Shown here: positions 8,567 through 16,156 of the stretch, in pieces
How positions within the stretch are numbered: the first letter of the stretch is position 1
How the letters are laid out: every line of letters begins with the position of its first letter
Assembly: GCA_904501735.1 (NCBI GenBank)
Contig: CAJGBY010000002.1
Span: forward strand, 62,001 to 126,000
Source: an uncultured Muribaculaceae bacterium
GTDB lineage: Bacteria; Bacteroidota; Bacteroidia; Bacteroidales; Muribaculaceae
Direction of reading: 5' to 3'
Length of the DNA: 64,000 nt
Made by a program: the position numbers and the translations under genes
Notes under the pieces: model-generated
What the model saw: the letters and a program-made list of their open reading frames with translations, nothing else
Told to the model about the DNA's origin: nothing
The model's database searches: none

Positions 8567-9754
8567 ATGAAGCTACTACAAGCTAAATTATCTCAATACC
8601 AAGAGCCTCAAAAGGCTAAAGCTGCAGGAATTTATCCATATTTCCGCAAAATTGAAAGTGAACAAGATACTGAAGTTGTAATCAATGGTAAGAAAGTTCT
8701 CATGTTCGGCTCAAACAGCTACATGGGTTTGACTAATCACCCAAAGGTGAAAGAAGCTGCTATTGAAGCAACAAAGAAATATGGTACTGGTCTTGCTGGT
8801 TCTCCATTCTTGAATGGTACACTTGACATCCACAAGGAATTGGAACAAAAACTTGCTGCATTTGTGGGTAAGGAAGATGCAATGTTGTACTCTTCAGGTT
8901 TCGAAGTTAACTTGGGTGTAGTTTCAACACTTACAGGTAGAAATGATTCTATCATTCTTGACGAACAAGACCACGCTTCAATTATTGAAGGTCGTCGTTT
9001 GTCATTCTCAAAGGCTTTGAAATATAAGCACAATGACATGGTGTCACTAGAAGAACAATTGAAGAAGTGCTCACCTGAAGAAATTAAGTTGATTGTAACT
9101 GACGGTGTATTCTCAATGGAAGGCGATGTAGCTAATCTTCCTGAGATTGTACGCTTGGCAAAGCAATATAATGCAAGTGTGATGGTTGACGAAGCGCATG
9201 GTATTGGCGTATTCGGTCGTCAAGGTCGCGGTACTTGTGATCATTTCGGTGTAACTGATGATGTAGATTTGATTATGGGTACATTCAGTAAGTCATTTGC
9301 ATCACTTGGTGGTTTCATCGCATGTGATAAGACTATTACAAACTTCTTGCGTCACCACTCTCGTAGTTATATCTTTACAGCAAGTATCACACCAGCATCT
9401 ACTGCTGCTGCAAGTGCTGCTCTTGATATTATGATGAGCGAACCTGAACGCATGGAAAATCTATGGGATATCACTCACTATGCATTGGATGGCTTCCGCA
9501 ATATGGGTTGCGAAATTGGTAATACTTCAACTCCAATTATACCATTGTATATCCGTGATAACAATTTGACATTTATGATTACTAAGGAACTTAGTGATGC
9601 TGGCATCTTCGTTAATCCAGTTGTGTCACCAGCTGTTGCTCCACACGATACATTGATTCGTTTCAGTTTGATGGCTACACACACTAAAGAACAAGTTACA
9701 ATTGCTCTTGAAACTATCCAAAAGATATTCAAGAAGTACAACTTGATACCTTAA
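8567..9754 (+). CDS. spt: Serine palmitoyltransferase-like alpha-oxoamine synthase
   Basis: This 395-residue PLP enzyme belongs to the alpha-oxoamine synthase family (SPT, KBL, BioF). The PLP lysine is Lys242 in GTFSKSFASLGGF. Other marks are the DEQDHASIIEGRRLS block and VDEAHGIGVFG, which holds the Asp and His that stack on the cofactor. The N-terminal start resembles the Bacteroides enzyme, known to condense serine with palmitoyl-CoA to start sphingolipid synthesis, more than it resembles BioF or Kbl. I therefore favour sphingolipid synthesis in the cytosol; glycine C-acetyltransferase is the main alternative. The gene is monocistronic, with a strong terminator. Codon use is of the highly expressed type (GGT, CTT, AAG favoured). 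Confidence 0.82.
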   Translation: MKLLQAKLSQYQEPQKAKAAGIYPYFRKIESEQDTEVVINGKKVLMFGSNSYMGLTNHPKVKEAAIEATKKYGTGLAGSPFLNGTLDIHKELEQKLAAFVGKEDAMLYSSGFEVNLGVVSTLTGRNDSIILDEQDHASIIEGRRLSFSKALKYKHNDMVSLEEQLKKCSPEEIKLIVTDGVFSMEGDVANLPEIVRLAKQYNASVMVDEAHGIGVFGRQGRGTCDHFGVTDDVDLIMGTFSKSFASLGGFIACDKTITNFLRHHSRSYIFTASITPASTAAASAALDIMMSEPERMENLWDITHYALDGFRNMGCEIGNTSTPIIPLYIRDNNLTFMITKELSDAGIFVNPVVSPAVAPHDTLIRFSLMATHTKEQVTIALETIQKIFKKYNLIP

Positions 9755-10057
9755 TTAAATAAATATTATAAATGAAGGGACTTGAATTTTGTTCAAGTCC
9801 CTTCGTTTTTAGTGTATCCATAGGGAAAAAGTAGGGCGATTTATAGAATTTGAATTTTTGCAATATACGACATTTTAATTGAATTTACATAATAAATTGT
9901 GATTAAAATTTTACATAACTATAAAAAATAGTTTGCAAATAATTTGCTTGAAAAAAACTTTCATTTTTGTTGAGAAATTTTTGATGAGATATATGTTTTA
10001 TATGTATTTAATTATTAATTTCGCAGTGTAATAATGAAAATAAGATAATATAAGAAT
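9755..10057. other. Intergenic region spt / acidic protein
   Basis: These 303 bases carry the spt terminator at the left end and then very AT-rich sequence. A one-mismatch -7 box (TAATTTCG, 10016-10023) precedes the next ATG by 34 bases. No ORF or RNA gene is visible. Confidence 0.5.
9774..9810 (+). terminator. Terminator of the spt-like gene
   Basis: A 13-bp perfect stem (GAAGGGACTTGAA and its complement) with a 5-nt loop is followed by GTTTTT. Confidence 0.9.
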
Positions 10058-10606
10058 ATGATTTACAAATTTTGTATTGTTTCTGATGAAGTTGATAACT
10101 TCAAACTTGAAATCGCTATTGATTCTGATGATACTTTTTTGAGATTGCGTAACACAATCTTGGATTCTATAGGTTATTCAAAGGATCAGCTTGATTCATT
10201 CTTTGTTTGTGATGATGATTGGTCAAAAGGTCAAGAAATCACATTGGAAGAAATGGATACTGATTCAGACGAAGATATGTGGCTTATGGAAGACGCAGTA
10301 TTGAGTGATTTTATCGAAGACGAAGGACAAAAGCTAATATATGTGTTTGACTATATGACTGATCGTTGCTTCTTTATGGAAATGAAGGAAATGCAACCAG
10401 GTAAGTCATTGTTTGACCCATTGTGCCAAAGAAAGGTAGGTACAGCGCCAAAGCAATTTGTTGACATTGAAGAAATGAATGATTCGTTGGTGAAGAAAGC
10501 TGTTTCAGCTGCTTCAATTGATGACCTTGATGAAGATTTCTATGGTGATGAATCATTCAATGAAGATGAATTCGATCTTGAAGGTTTTGAAGATTTCAAA
10601 GAATAA
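10058..10606 (+). CDS. Plasmid pRiA4b ORF-3-like acidic protein (IS1096 passenger TnpR family)
   Basis: This 182-residue soluble protein has the pattern I associate with the pRiA4b ORF-3 family: an N-terminal beta strand (IYKFCIVSDE), a helix, then FFVCDDDWSKGQEI and a second strand-rich half around LIYVFDYMTDRCFFMEM. The C-terminal 35 residues are overwhelmingly Asp, Glu and Phe. Despite the family name there is no resolvase catalytic motif and no flanking mobile element, so I read it as a chromosomal protein of unknown function. As I recall, Bacteroides relatives also keep it near this gene. It has its own terminator. Function is unknown. Confidence 0.7.
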   Translation: MIYKFCIVSDEVDNFKLEIAIDSDDTFLRLRNTILDSIGYSKDQLDSFFVCDDDWSKGQEITLEEMDTDSDEDMWLMEDAVLSDFIEDEGQKLIYVFDYMTDRCFFMEMKEMQPGKSLFDPLCQRKVGTAPKQFVDIEEMNDSLVKKAVSAASIDDLDEDFYGDESFNEDEFDLEGFEDFKE

Positions 10607-10628
10607 TATTTCAAAATAATAATAGAGT

Positions 10629-10668
10629 AAAGGAGATCAAACAATGAGTTTGTTCTCCTTTTTTATTT
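10629..10668. terminator. Terminator between convergent genes
   Basis: A stem of AAGGAG plus CAAAC pairs with GTTTG and CTCCTT around a short loop and is followed by a six-T run. It serves the plus-strand gene ending at 10606 and lies just past the stop of the minus-strand gene ending at 10676. Confidence 0.82.
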
Positions 10669-10675
10669 TGATGCT

Positions 10676-11017
10676 CTAATCCATGTGGAATAAATGTTTT
10701 ATTCGGTCGATAAGAGTCGGTTTCTCTATGTTGATGTGGACATGAATGTCATTGTTGCTTTTGTTGAGAAATAAAATAGAATTGCGTAATATGATTGCTG
10801 TGTGATGGGGTAGTTCTTCTATGCCAGCGATGTTTTTTATAGGAATTTCGTAGAAAGGGCTATCGGCGTCTAATGACTTTATTGAAACAAATTCCTCGTC
10901 AAACCCTATTGAATGATGCTTGATAGAACCGTTTTTAAGCATCTTAAGATTTAGTTCTGCTCGCGATTCAATGTTGTGCTTGTCGTACAGTTTCGTTATA
11001 TGTTCATGTTTAATCAT
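10676..11017 (-). CDS. Hypothetical protein, 113 aa
   Basis: I do not recognise this protein. It is soluble, with no signal or membrane segment. It begins with a His-rich helix (MIKHEHITKLYDKHNI); the middle and end alternate strands, for example FYEIPIKNIAGIEEL and TAIILRNSILFLN, which could be a small beta-barrel or PH-like fold. The start is an ATG. The gene stands alone between two terminators, so it has its own transcription unit, but I saw no convincing -7 box upstream. Codon use is ordinary for the window, so there is no sign of recent transfer. Confidence 0.6.
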   Translation of the reverse strand: MIKHEHITKLYDKHNIESRAELNLKMLKNGSIKHHSIGFDEEFVSIKSLDADSPFYEIPIKNIAGIEELPHHTAIILRNSILFLNKSNNDIHVHINIEKPTLIDRIKHLFHMD

Positions 11018-11130
11018 AATAAATGGGATATAATTATTGTTTATAATATATCTAAGGGATTAAGAAATCATGCGATTGTGATTCCTTTTTAATATATGTA
11101 ACAATAATTATAATTAATAGTTCATTTTAG

Positions 11131-11171
11131 ATAAAAAAATAAGACTGGCAATGGAAATTGCCAGTCTTATT
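11131..11171 (-). terminator. Terminator of the Na+-pumping decarboxylase operon
   Basis: A 15-bp perfect stem (AATAAGACTGGCAAT and its complement, GGAA loop) is followed on the minus strand by a T run, 20 bases after the beta-subunit stop. Confidence 0.92.
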
Positions 11172-11191
11172 AATATAAGGTGTAATTAGAA

Positions 11192-12346
11192 TTAACCTAA
11201 GAATCCAAGAAGTACACCTGCTGCAACTGCAGAACCGATAACACCTGCTACGTTAGGACCCATAGCGTGCATCAATAGGTAGTTAGATGGGTCATATTTC
11301 AAACCTTGGTCGTTTGAAATACGAGCTGCCATAGGCACCGCTGATACACCAGCATTACCGATAAGTGGGTTGATCTTCTTGCCTTCTGGAAGGAACAAGT
11401 TGAAGAACTTAACGAACAATACACCTGAAGATGATGCGATGATGAATGCCATAGCACCAAGAGCGAAGATCTTGATAGTATCAAGAGTCAAGAATTCAGA
11501 TGCTTGAGTTGATGCACCCACTGTAAGACCAAGCAACATTGTTACGATGTCAGTAAGAGCGTTGCTTGCAGTCTTAGCAAGACGAGTAGTAACACCACTT
11601 TCGCGAAGCAAGTTACCGAAGAACAACATACCTAACAATGGAATTGCTGAAGGTACGAAGAAGCAAGTAAGCAACAAACCGAAGATAGGGAAAATAATCT
11701 TTTCAGTTTGAGATACCACGCGTGCTGGTTTCATCTTGATAAGGCGTTCCTTCTTAGTTGTGAACAACTTCATGATAGGTGGTTGGATAAGCGGAACAAG
11801 AGCCATGTAAGAATAAGCTGAAACCGCGATAGCACCCATCATGTTAGGAGCAAGTTTAGAAGAAAGGAAGATAGCAGTAGGACCGTCGGCACCACCGATG
11901 ATCGCAATACCTGCAGCTTGGTCAGGAGCAAATCCAAGAGCCAAAGCCACCATGTAAGCACCAAAGATACCGAATTGTGCTGCTGCACCCACAAGCATCA
12001 ACTTAGGATTAGCAAGAAGAGCCGAGAAGTCGGTCATTGCACCAATTCCTAAGAAGATTAGTGGTGGATACCAACCTGCGCTAACACCACCATAAAGGAT
12101 GTTTAGCACAGAACCTTCTTCATAAATACCAATCTCATTGCCAAGTTGGAATGGAATATTACCAACAAGGATACCAAACCCAATAGGAACAAGCAACATT
12201 GGTTCGAATTCGTGCTTTATCGCAAGATAGATAAAGAACAAACCTACAGCCAACATTATTAGGTGAGGTAATGTTGCGTTATAAAATCCGGTAAATTCCC
12301 AGAATTGTTGGAAATTTTCACCGAAGAATGATAATAATTCGTTCAT
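11192..12346 (-). CDS. mmdB: Na+-translocating decarboxylase beta subunit
   Basis: This 384-residue polytopic inner-membrane protein is the OadB/GcdB/MmdB channel subunit. It couples decarboxylation of the carboxybiotin carrier to export of Na+. Family marks include GGADGPTAIFLSSKLAP, with the Asp and Ser implicated in Na+ and proton handling, and the C-terminal NAGVSAVPMAARISNDQG and GPNVAGVIGSAVAAG blocks. It is the last gene of the mce-mmdA-oadG-carrier operon, 5 bases after the carrier stop, and a strong terminator follows. With methylmalonyl-CoA epimerase at the head of the operon, the natural substrate is methylmalonyl-CoA rather than oxaloacetate. Confidence 0.94.
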   Translation of the reverse strand: MNELLSFFGENFQQFWEFTGFYNATLPHLIMLAVGLFFIYLAIKHEFEPMLLVPIGFGILVGNIPFQLGNEIGIYEEGSVLNILYGGVSAGWYPPLIFLGIGAMTDFSALLANPKLMLVGAAAQFGIFGAYMVALALGFAPDQAAGIAIIGGADGPTAIFLSSKLAPNMMGAIAVSAYSYMALVPLIQPPIMKLFTTKKERLIKMKPARVVSQTEKIIFPIFGLLLTCFFVPSAIPLLGMLFFGNLLRESGVTTRLAKTASNALTDIVTMLLGLTVGASTQASEFLTLDTIKIFALGAMAFIIASSSGVLFVKFFNLFLPEGKKINPLIGNAGVSAVPMAARISNDQGLKYDPSNYLLMHAMGPNVAGVIGSAVAAGVLLGFLG

Positions 12347-12351
12347 AGTGA

Positions 12352-12786
12352 TTATTCAATTACAAGGAGGTCAGTACCTTCAAGTACAGAATCACCCTTA
12401 TTTACATTAATAGCTTTAACTACGCCGTCCTTACCAGCATTGATGTTGTTTTCCATCTTCATTGCTTCAAGGACTGCAACTACTGTAGAAGAAGTAACTG
12501 TGTCGCCAACCTTCACCTTGATGTCGATAATAACACCTGGAAGTGGAGATTTAATTGCAGCTTGGCCAGTAGCAACAGTTGGTTTGTTGATAACCTTAGC
12601 ACCAGTTTCAGTGCGAGGAGCTGCAGCAGGCTTAACAGTCTTCACTGTAACGGGAGCAGCTTTTGTTTCTTGAATTTCAACATTGTAAGGCACACCGTTT
12701 ACTTCTACATGTGCAATGTTGTTTTCAATGTCTCCAATAGAAACTTTGTAATCGTTTCCATTGATTTTATACTTATAATCTTTCAT
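12352..12786 (-). CDS. mmdC: Biotin carboxyl carrier subunit of the decarboxylase
   Basis: This 144-residue protein has a biotinyl domain at its C-terminus with the canonical EAMKMEN motif; Lys110 would carry biotin. Residues 1-40 form a small strand-rich start. A flexible Ala/Pro/Val linker (about 43-75) lets the biotin swing between the carboxyltransferase MmdA and the membrane subunit MmdB. It lies between the gamma and beta subunit genes, as expected for a Na+-pumping methylmalonyl-CoA decarboxylase. Its role is carrying CO2 as carboxybiotin. The holocarboxylase synthetase that would load it is not in the window. Confidence 0.93.
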   Translation of the reverse strand: MKDYKYKINGNDYKVSIGDIENNIAHVEVNGVPYNVEIQETKAAPVTVKTVKPAAAPRTETGAKVINKPTVATGQAAIKSPLPGVIIDIKVKVGDTVTSSTVVAVLEAMKMENNINAGKDGVVKAINVNKGDSVLEGTDLLVIE

Positions 12787-12806
12787 TTAATTAGTCTTTT
12801 AGATGA

Positions 12807-13769
12807 TTAGTGTTTGTTAGGTAGTTCGCGTAATGAGTAAATCTTAGAGCTCCATGGAGAATATGCGCGCTTCACCTTATTAATAGTAAGCACTGTTTCT
12901 TCATAGTCGTGAGCATTAAGATGTTGATAAAGAGCTGTAGAAATAGCTGCGATAACTTCGCCACTATCTTCTTCAACTTCGCTATGGTCTGCATCTTCAG
13001 GCTTGCCTTGAGATACGGCCTTATTCTTGCGAGCGATGCCAGCGTTAATCTTACCGAAGATGTAGAAGCAAACGCTAAGAAGGATAAGAGCTGAGAAAAC
13101 GATTAGCATAGCCATTACAGTCAACATTACACCTGTGCTGTCAAGGCGTTGGAACTTTTCGATTTTGTCGTTAAGTTCGATTACTTGGTTGTTTATGCCA
13201 GGAGTAATTGCACTGTCTTTTTCAGTACCATTACGGAATTCCCATTCTGCTGGATTGAAATCATTGCTGTCGATCTTGTCCCATTGAGCAATTTCAACAG
13301 TTCTTGCGAATGATTGGTCAGCAGGAAGGTTGGCAGGCACCACTACTTCATCAAGTTTAGTCAAACCATCAGCATCGTAGATAGCGATGTAGTTTTCTTG
13401 ACCAGGAACTAATTCAAAGCTTGCGTGGAATGTACCTTTCCAAGGGTCTCCATCGGCAAAGAATACAGCTTGTTGAAGGTGTTCAATCTTAGTATTCTTG
13501 TCGTTTAGAGGAATTACATACATTTTAGTCTTGTCAGGGGTTTGACCCTCTGGCACACGCTCATTAGTGATGAATACAGTAGAAATCTGCATTGATTTGC
13601 GAGTTGTATTGTACAATTCAATCCATGCGTGGCGATTTCCGTATTCGTCAGTTATGTTTGTTTGGTTTTCAACCATTACTTCAGTGATGCGCAAACCTTT
13701 GTGTTGAGCATAAGAAGAGAATGAAAGAAGACAAACAAATATTAATAAAAATAAACCTTTCTTGTTCAT
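12807..13769 (-). CDS. oadG: OadG-type gamma subunit with exported lamin-tail-like domain
   Basis: This 320-residue protein has a Sec signal (1-21), then a lamin-tail-like beta domain (about 25-195) with LRITEVMVEN, HAWIELYN and a closing TPGINNQ. One membrane span follows (about 214-239), then a cytosolic tail with acidic residues and EVIAAISTALYQHL (271-284) typical of OadG. The gamma subunit normally holds the decarboxylase and membrane parts together. Here about 190 residues would sit in the periplasm, far more than in classical OadG proteins of under 100 residues. It lies between mmdA and the biotin carrier. The subunit call is strong; the LTD call rests on motif reading. Confidence 0.82.
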   Translation of the reverse strand: MNKKGLFLLIFVCLLSFSSYAQHKGLRITEVMVENQTNITDEYGNRHAWIELYNTTRKSMQISTVFITNERVPEGQTPDKTKMYVIPLNDKNTKIEHLQQAVFFADGDPWKGTFHASFELVPGQENYIAIYDADGLTKLDEVVVPANLPADQSFARTVEIAQWDKIDSNDFNPAEWEFRNGTEKDSAITPGINNQVIELNDKIEKFQRLDSTGVMLTVMAMLIVFSALILLSVCFYIFGKINAGIARKNKAVSQGKPEDADHSEVEEDSGEVIAAISTALYQHLNAHDYEETVLTINKVKRAYSPWSSKIYSLRELPNKH

Positions 13770-13780
13770 TGCTTATAGAA

Positions 13781-15394
13781 TTACAAAGGAATATTACCGT
13801 GCTTCTTAGCAGGGTTAACAACCTTCTTGGTTTGTAATTGTTGAAGCGCACGAATTACGCGGAAACGAGTGTTGCGTGGTTCGATAACATCGTCGATGTA
13901 ACCGTAGCGAGCTGCGTTGTAAGGGTTGCAGAATAGCTTGTTGTATTCGTCTTCCTTTTCTTTGATGAACTTCTTGAAGTCGTCCATGATTTGAGCAGCC
14001 TTAGCGTCGTCGCCAGCTTCTTTAGCAACCTTAGCAGCAGTCTTAGCGTCTTTAGCTTCCTTAGCATAAAGTACTTCAGCAGCACCCGATGCACCCATGA
14101 CAGCGATTTCAGCAGTTGGCCATGCATAGTTCATGTCGCCACGAAGTTGCTTACAGCTCATCACGATGTGGCTACCACCGTAGCTCTTGCGAAGAGTAAC
14201 AGTAACCTTAGGCACAGTAGCTTCACCGTATGCATAAAGAAGTTTTGCACCGTGAAGGATAACTGCGTTGTATTCTTGACCTGTACCAGGAAGGAAACCA
14301 GGAACATCAACAAGAGTTACCAATGGAATGTTGAATGCGTCGCAGAAACGAACGAAACGAGCAGCCTTGCGAGAAGCGTTGCAGTCAAGAACACCAGCAA
14401 GAACCTTAGGTTGGTTAGCAACGATACCTACTGATTGACCATTGAAACGAGCGAAACCTACGATGATGTTGCGAGCATAGTTGGCTGAAACTTCAAGGAA
14501 TTCGCCATTATCCACGATAGCACCGATAACTTCGTACATATCGTAAGCCTTGTTAGCCGATTCTGGGATAATTTCATTCAAGCTGTCTTCAAGACGATCG
14601 ATTGGGTCATTACATTCCACAAGTGGAGCTTCTTCCAAGTTGTTTTGTGGGATGTAACCCATAAGCTTGCGAATGATGCGGATAGCTTCTTCACCATCTT
14701 CAGCAGCGAAGTGAGCAACACCTGACTTAGTAGCGTGAACATCAGCACCACCAAGTTGTTCTTGAGTAACATCTTCACCAGTTACAGTCTTAACAACCTT
14801 AGGACCTGTCAAGAACATGTAAGAGATACCCTTAGCCATGATAGTGAAGTCAGTAAGGGCAGGAGAGTATACAGCACCACCAGCACAAGGACCAAGGATA
14901 GCTGAGATTTGAGGGATAACACCCGACGCCATAATGTTGCGTTGGAAGATTTCAGCATATCCAGCAAGTGCGTTGATACCTTCTTGAATACGAGCACCAC
15001 CTGAGTCGTTAAGACCGATAACAGGAGCACCGTTCTTCATTGCCATATCCATAATCTTACAGATCTTAAGCGCAAGAGTTTCAGACAATGCGCCGCCGAA
15101 TACTGTAAAGTCTTGTGCAAATACATAAACAAGACGACCTTCGATTGTACCGTAACCAGTTACAACACCGTCACCAAGATATGATTTCTTTTCAAGACCG
15201 AAGTTAGTACATCTGTGACGAACGAACATATCGAGTTCTTCGAAACTGCCTTCGTCAAGAAGTTGAGCGATTCTTTCACGAGCAGTGTATTTACCTCTCT
15301 CGTGTTGCTTTTGAATAGCTTTTTCGCCACCACCGATGCGTGCTTCTTCGCGCAACGCAATCAGTTCTTTTACTTTTTCAAGTTGGTTTGCCAT
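13781..15394 (-). CDS. mmdA: Methylmalonyl-CoA decarboxylase alpha / acyl-CoA carboxyltransferase
   Basis: This 537-residue carboxyltransferase of the crotonase fold has two tandem halves, with the acyl-CoA-binding oxyanion motifs [15 protein letters not shown] and [12 protein letters not shown] in the first and DVPGFLPG in the second. In a Na+ pump operon it transfers the carboxyl group of methylmalonyl-CoA to the biotin carrier, giving propionyl-CoA. Residues about 444-488 form a Lys/Ala/Asp/Glu-rich helical stretch that looks some 20 residues longer than in the Bacteroides proteins I remember. Downstream genes supply gamma, carrier and beta subunits. Codon use indicates high expression. 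The alternative, propionyl-CoA carboxylase beta, is less likely because no biotin carboxylase gene is present. Confidence 0.93.
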   Translation of the reverse strand: MANQLEKVKELIALREEARIGGGEKAIQKQHERGKYTARERIAQLLDEGSFEELDMFVRHRCTNFGLEKKSYLGDGVVTGYGTIEGRLVYVFAQDFTVFGGALSETLALKICKIMDMAMKNGAPVIGLNDSGGARIQEGINALAGYAEIFQRNIMASGVIPQISAILGPCAGGAVYSPALTDFTIMAKGISYMFLTGPKVVKTVTGEDVTQEQLGGADVHATKSGVAHFAAEDGEEAIRIIRKLMGYIPQNNLEEAPLVECNDPIDRLEDSLNEIIPESANKAYDMYEVIGAIVDNGEFLEVSANYARNIIVGFARFNGQSVGIVANQPKVLAGVLDCNASRKAARFVRFCDAFNIPLVTLVDVPGFLPGTGQEYNAVILHGAKLLYAYGEATVPKVTVTLRKSYGGSHIVMSCKQLRGDMNYAWPTAEIAVMGASGAAEVLYAKEAKDAKTAAKVAKEAGDDAKAAQIMDDFKKFIKEKEDEYNKLFCNPYNAARYGYIDDVIEPRNTRFRVIRALQQLQTKKVVNPAKKHGNIPL

Positions 15395-15417
15395 TTTTAG
15401 TTAATGATATGTGTTAA

Positions 15418-15837
15418 TTACTTATTAGGATCTTCGCATAGTTCAACAAGAGTACCGCAAGTTGATTTTGGGTGCAAGAAAGCGATGTTTAGACCTTCAG
15501 CGCCTTTGCGAGGTGCTTTGTCAATAAGAGCGCAACCTTTAGCTTCAGCTTCAGCAAGAGCGTTAGCTACACCGTCTTCAACAGCGAATGCGATGTGTTG
15601 GATACCACCACGACCGCCATTCTTTTCGATAAACTTAGCGATAGCACTTTCAGGAGCAGTTGCTTCAAGAAGTTCGATCTTAGTTTGACCAATCTTAAAG
15701 AATGCAGTTTTTACTTTTTGGTCAGCTACTTCTTCGATAGCGAAGCATTTTGTACCAAGAATGTTTTCGTAGAATGGGATAGCTTCTTCCAAGCTTGTTA
15801 CAGCTATACCCACGTGTTCAATGTGAGAAATATTCAT
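15418..15837 (-). CDS. mce: Methylmalonyl-CoA epimerase
   Basis: This 139-residue protein of the vicinal-oxygen-chelate (glyoxalase) superfamily interconverts the R and S forms of methylmalonyl-CoA, linking the B12 mutase to the decarboxylase. It shows the paired beta-alpha-beta modules: HIEHVGIAV with the first metal His near residue 8, KIELLEA with a Glu ligand, GIQHIAFAV with a second His, and TLVELCE with the last Glu. It is the first gene of the Na+-pumping decarboxylase operon, 23 bases before mmdA, with a -7 box about 60 bases upstream. The methylmalonyl-CoA mutase genes are not in the window. Confidence 0.95.
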   Translation of the reverse strand: MNISHIEHVGIAVTSLEEAIPFYENILGTKCFAIEEVADQKVKTAFFKIGQTKIELLEATAPESAIAKFIEKNGGRGGIQHIAFAVEDGVANALAEAEAKGCALIDKAPRKGAEGLNIAFLHPKSTCGTLVELCEDPNK

Positions 15838-15900
15838 AATTAATAGATATAAAAATTAATTGTTTAAGTTAATAATGTTTTCTGTAAATAATTTATATTG

Positions 15901-15908
15901 CAAAAATA
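15901..15908 (-). promoter_or_regulatory. Candidate -7 box for the mce-mmd operon
   Basis: Minus-strand TATTTTTG followed by CA matches TAnnTTTG and lies about 63 bases before the mce ATG. Confidence 0.5.
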
Positions 15909-15986
15909 ATGAATTTTGTCTAATTGTACCATTTCTAAAGGCAGAAAAATTACTTATTATACATTAATTAATAGAGATAGTGCTGT

Positions 15987-16055
15987 TTTGTCAAAAGTTC
16001 TGCCAAATCGTCATATAATTTGTCGCGTTCGCGTGCCGTTTTAGCGCCGTTTGTC
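15987..16055 (+). repeat. Three phased TTTGTC repeats upstream of dnaK
   Basis: TTTGTC occurs at 15987-15992, 16019-16024 and 16050-16055, spaced 32 and 31 bp apart, about three helical turns each. The first copy lies within the palindrome TTTTGTCAAAA (15986-15996). Confidence 0.7.
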
Positions 16056-16067
16056 ATAGAAACTTTT

Positions 16068-16083
16068 TGGCACAACATTTGTT
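16068..16083 (+). promoter_or_regulatory. Sigma-54-like -24/-12 element before dnaK
   Basis: TGGCACAACATTTGTT matches the RpoN consensus TGGCACGnnnnTTGCW at all but two fixed positions, with correct spacing. The -12 GC reads GT. It lies about 73 bases before the dnaK ATG, and I found no good TAnnTTTG box closer to the gene. Confidence 0.55.
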
Positions 16084-16156
16084 TTTCTATGTGTCGAGCG
16101 GGTATTATAGCTCAGAATTTAAAATTGAATATAAACAAATAAAAAATATTTAGACT

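Larger units (their letters stand above)
15838..16156. other. Divergent regulatory region mce / dnaK
   Basis: These 319 bases contain the mce promoter candidate and a GC-rich patch (about 16021-16055, including CGCGTTCGCG). They also contain three TTTGTC hexamers at 15987, 16019 and 16050, and a sigma-54-like element at 16068-16083. No ORF is supported. Confidence 0.65.

Noticed and set aside
10058..10606. Mobile-element passenger gene
   Set aside because: The family name mentions IS1096 and plasmid pRiA4b, but there are no inverted repeats, transposase or target duplication nearby.
13991..14434. Antisense ORF of 147 aa within mmdA
   Set aside because: Low-complexity Ser/Phe/Leu translation, a by-product of the biased codon use of the highly expressed mmdA.
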